Source of the DNA: Sphingomonas sp.
GTDB taxonomy: Bacteria; Pseudomonadota; Alphaproteobacteria; Sphingomonadales; Sphingomonadaceae
Direction: 5' to 3'
Assembly (NCBI GenBank): GCA_017304655.1
Contig: JAFKLY010000006.1
Location: 124,001 to 188,000, forward strand
DNA: 64,000 nucleotides
The notes under the pieces were generated by a model, which saw nothing but the letters and a program-made list of their open reading frames with translations, did no database searches and was not told the DNA's origin. The position numbers and the translations under genes are program-made. Below, piece by piece: positions 62,686 to 64,000 of this stretch (position 1 is the first letter of the stretch; each line of letters starts with the position of its first letter).

Positions 62686-64000
62686 TTAGGCCCCCCGGAT
62701 GCGGTCGATCAGCGCTGCGGGATCGGCGCAGGCATCGCCGCGCCAGGCGACATGGCCATCGGGCCGCACAAGCAGCATCGCGTGGCGATAGACCTCCGGC
62801 ACATGGTCGTTGACCCGATCGAGCGGCAGCCATGTGAGCGGCACGGAGCGCTCGCGCGCCGCGTCCAGAAGGGGCTGCGGGTCGGCGCTGCGGTCGAGCG
62901 TCAGCAGCGTATAATCCTGCCCCAGCAGATCGTAGAGCGAGCGGCCGTCCGCGAGGAAGAGATGCGGCACGCGGCAGCCCGGCACGGTCGAGGGCGTGTA
63001 ATCGTGCATGGTGTAGGCGGGCGCGGCCTCGCCATCATACACGATGAGCGGCGAACCTTCGTAGTAATAGCCGTAATTCAGGCCGGCACAGGCATATTGC
63101 TGGACGTTGAGCGCATAAGCCGCCTCGCCGACCGAACGCCGCGCCGCTTCGCCCGCGGGCGTCGCATCCTCGATCTCGGGCGGCAGGGTGTTGCGTTCCT
63201 TGATCGCGCCGCCGGCATGACCCATGGCGAAGCGGGAGACCTGCTCGGTGATCGGCTTGCGCTCGTCCACATAGGCCTCGAGGATCGCGTCCGATGCCCA
63301 TCCCTTGAGCGTGGCGGCCAGCTTCCAGGAGAGGTTCATCGCGTCGGCAATGCCTGCGTTCATGCCATAGCCGGCATAAGGCACCCAGAGATGCGCGGCG
63401 TCGCCGGCGATGAACATGCGGCCCTGGCGGAACCTGTTGGCCACCAGCCGCCGGCCGATCCAGTCCTCATTGGCGACCTGCGTGATCGGGAAGTCGGGGC
63501 CGACACCCAGGATGTTGCGAATGCCGCCGTCCCGATCGACCTCCTCGAAGGTCTCTTCCTCCGGCCGCAGATAATTGTGCACGAGCCAGCGGCGCACGCC
63601 ATCGATGGCGAGCACGGTGCCCGCGCGGTCCGGATTGTAGTTATAGTTCATCCAGGCCGGCTTGCTGCCCAGCGCGCCGAGCAGATCGGGCGCGTCGATC
63701 AGGGTGGATTGGACGCGCTGGACGACGGCATCGCCCTCCAGCTTGCCGCCGATGAGCTTGCGCACGCCAGAGCTGCCGCCATCGCAGCCGACGAGATAGC
63801 GGGCGCGCAATGTCCGCCGTGTGCCATCGTCGAGGCTGACCACATCGGCGGCCACGCCGCCATCATCTTCGCGCGCCGTCTCGAACTGGGTGTGGCTGAG
63901 GATATTGATGAGCGGATTGCGCGCAGCATGCGCGAAAAAGATCGGCTCGAAATAGATCTGGTTGACGCGGTGCGGCGGCTCGGGCGTCGGCCAGTTACCG
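62686..64000 (-). CDS. FAD-dependent aromatic monooxygenase, 5' end outside window
   Basis: At least 438 residues; the frame is open to the window edge, so the N-terminal GxGxxG is missing. Seen: YLVGCDGGSSGVRKLIG and the second FAD motif GRMFIAGDAAHLWVPYAGYGMNAGIADAMNLSWKLA split into its parts, with a thioredoxin-like C-terminal domain (DGRSLYDLLGQDYTLLTLD). This is typical of class A flavoprotein phenol hydroxylases (PF01494). First gene upstream of the cyclodeaminase gene. Confidence 0.9.
   Translation of the reverse strand, partial: GNWPTPEPPHRVNQIYFEPIFFAHAARNPLINILSHTQFETAREDDGGVAADVVSLDDGTRRTLRARYLVGCDGGSSGVRKLIGGKLEGDAVVQRVQSTLIDAPDLLGALGSKPAWMNYNYNPDRAGTVLAIDGVRRWLVHNYLRPEEETFEEVDRDGGIRNILGVGPDFPITQVANEDWIGRRLVANRFRQGRMFIAGDAAHLWVPYAGYGMNAGIADAMNLSWKLAATLKGWASDAILEAYVDERKPITEQVSRFAMGHAGGAIKERNTLPPEIEDATPAGEAARRSVGEAAYALNVQQYACAGLNYGYYYEGSPLIVYDGEAAPAYTMHDYTPSTVPGCRVPHLFLADGRSLYDLLGQDYTLLTLDRSADPQPLLDAARERSVPLTWLPLDRVNDHVPEVYRHAMLLVRPDGHVAWRGDACADPAALIDRIRGA

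Overview
The window is GC-rich bacterial DNA whose housekeeping genes point to a sphingomonad-type alphaproteobacterium. Supporting this are the trpE/ppiD/tpiA and trpG/trpD/trpC/moaC/moeA blocks, recO, leuB, a metZ-type sulfhydrylase, apaG, a BKACE enzyme, a degenerate PEPxxWA-CTERM tail, and a carotenoid-oxygenase (lignostilbene-dioxygenase type) catabolic cluster. The assignment is inferred from gene content; no database was searched.

Layout. (1) 1-6.6 kb: the end of a short-chain dehydrogenase, then a complete RNA-repair locus (rtcB, an unknown gene, rtcA) divergent from its sigma-54 activator rtcR, with a sigma-54-like promoter and a long structured leader, then an HNH endonuclease. (2) 6.9-10.07 kb: a small element at tRNA-Leu(CAG) with a P4-type integrase, an excisionase-like protein, an unknown gene and a Rep-like protein. 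(3) 10.1-35.6 kb: a core region covering molybdopterin and tryptophan synthesis, tpiA, recO, leuB, metZ, apaG and rlmB, with a sulfotransferase/arylsulfotransferase-like cluster at 29.3-32.4 kb. (4) 35.66-~53.7 kb: a mobile island at tRNA-Tyr. It has a tyrosine integrase, a cargo segment (37.26-44.88 kb) bracketed by 158-bp direct repeats that carry the integrase C-terminus, and a satellite-like backbone with a ribbon-helix-helix regulator, an IS5-type insertion, an excisionase-like protein, a lone phage tape-measure gene and a DUF927 ATPase. (5) 54.4-64 kb: a catabolic cluster with AraC and MarR regulators, secreted NTF2-like proteins, carboxylesterase, carotenoid oxygenase, an ornithine-cyclodeaminase-family enzyme and an FAD monooxygenase cut by the window edge.

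The most interesting content is the cargo of the tRNA-Tyr island. A minus-strand operon encodes a 1490-residue NACHT/STAND-like NTPase with a C-terminal PD-(D/E)XK-like region, a translationally coupled 26-residue peptide, a class-III nucleotidyl-cyclase-like protein and a proteasome/HslV-like Ntn hydrolase whose Thr, Asp and Lys spacing matches the proteasome catalytic residues. I infer a candidate multi-gene defence system. Second in interest are the satellite that encodes a tape-measure protein without any other virion gene, and the structured leader RNA of the rtc operon.
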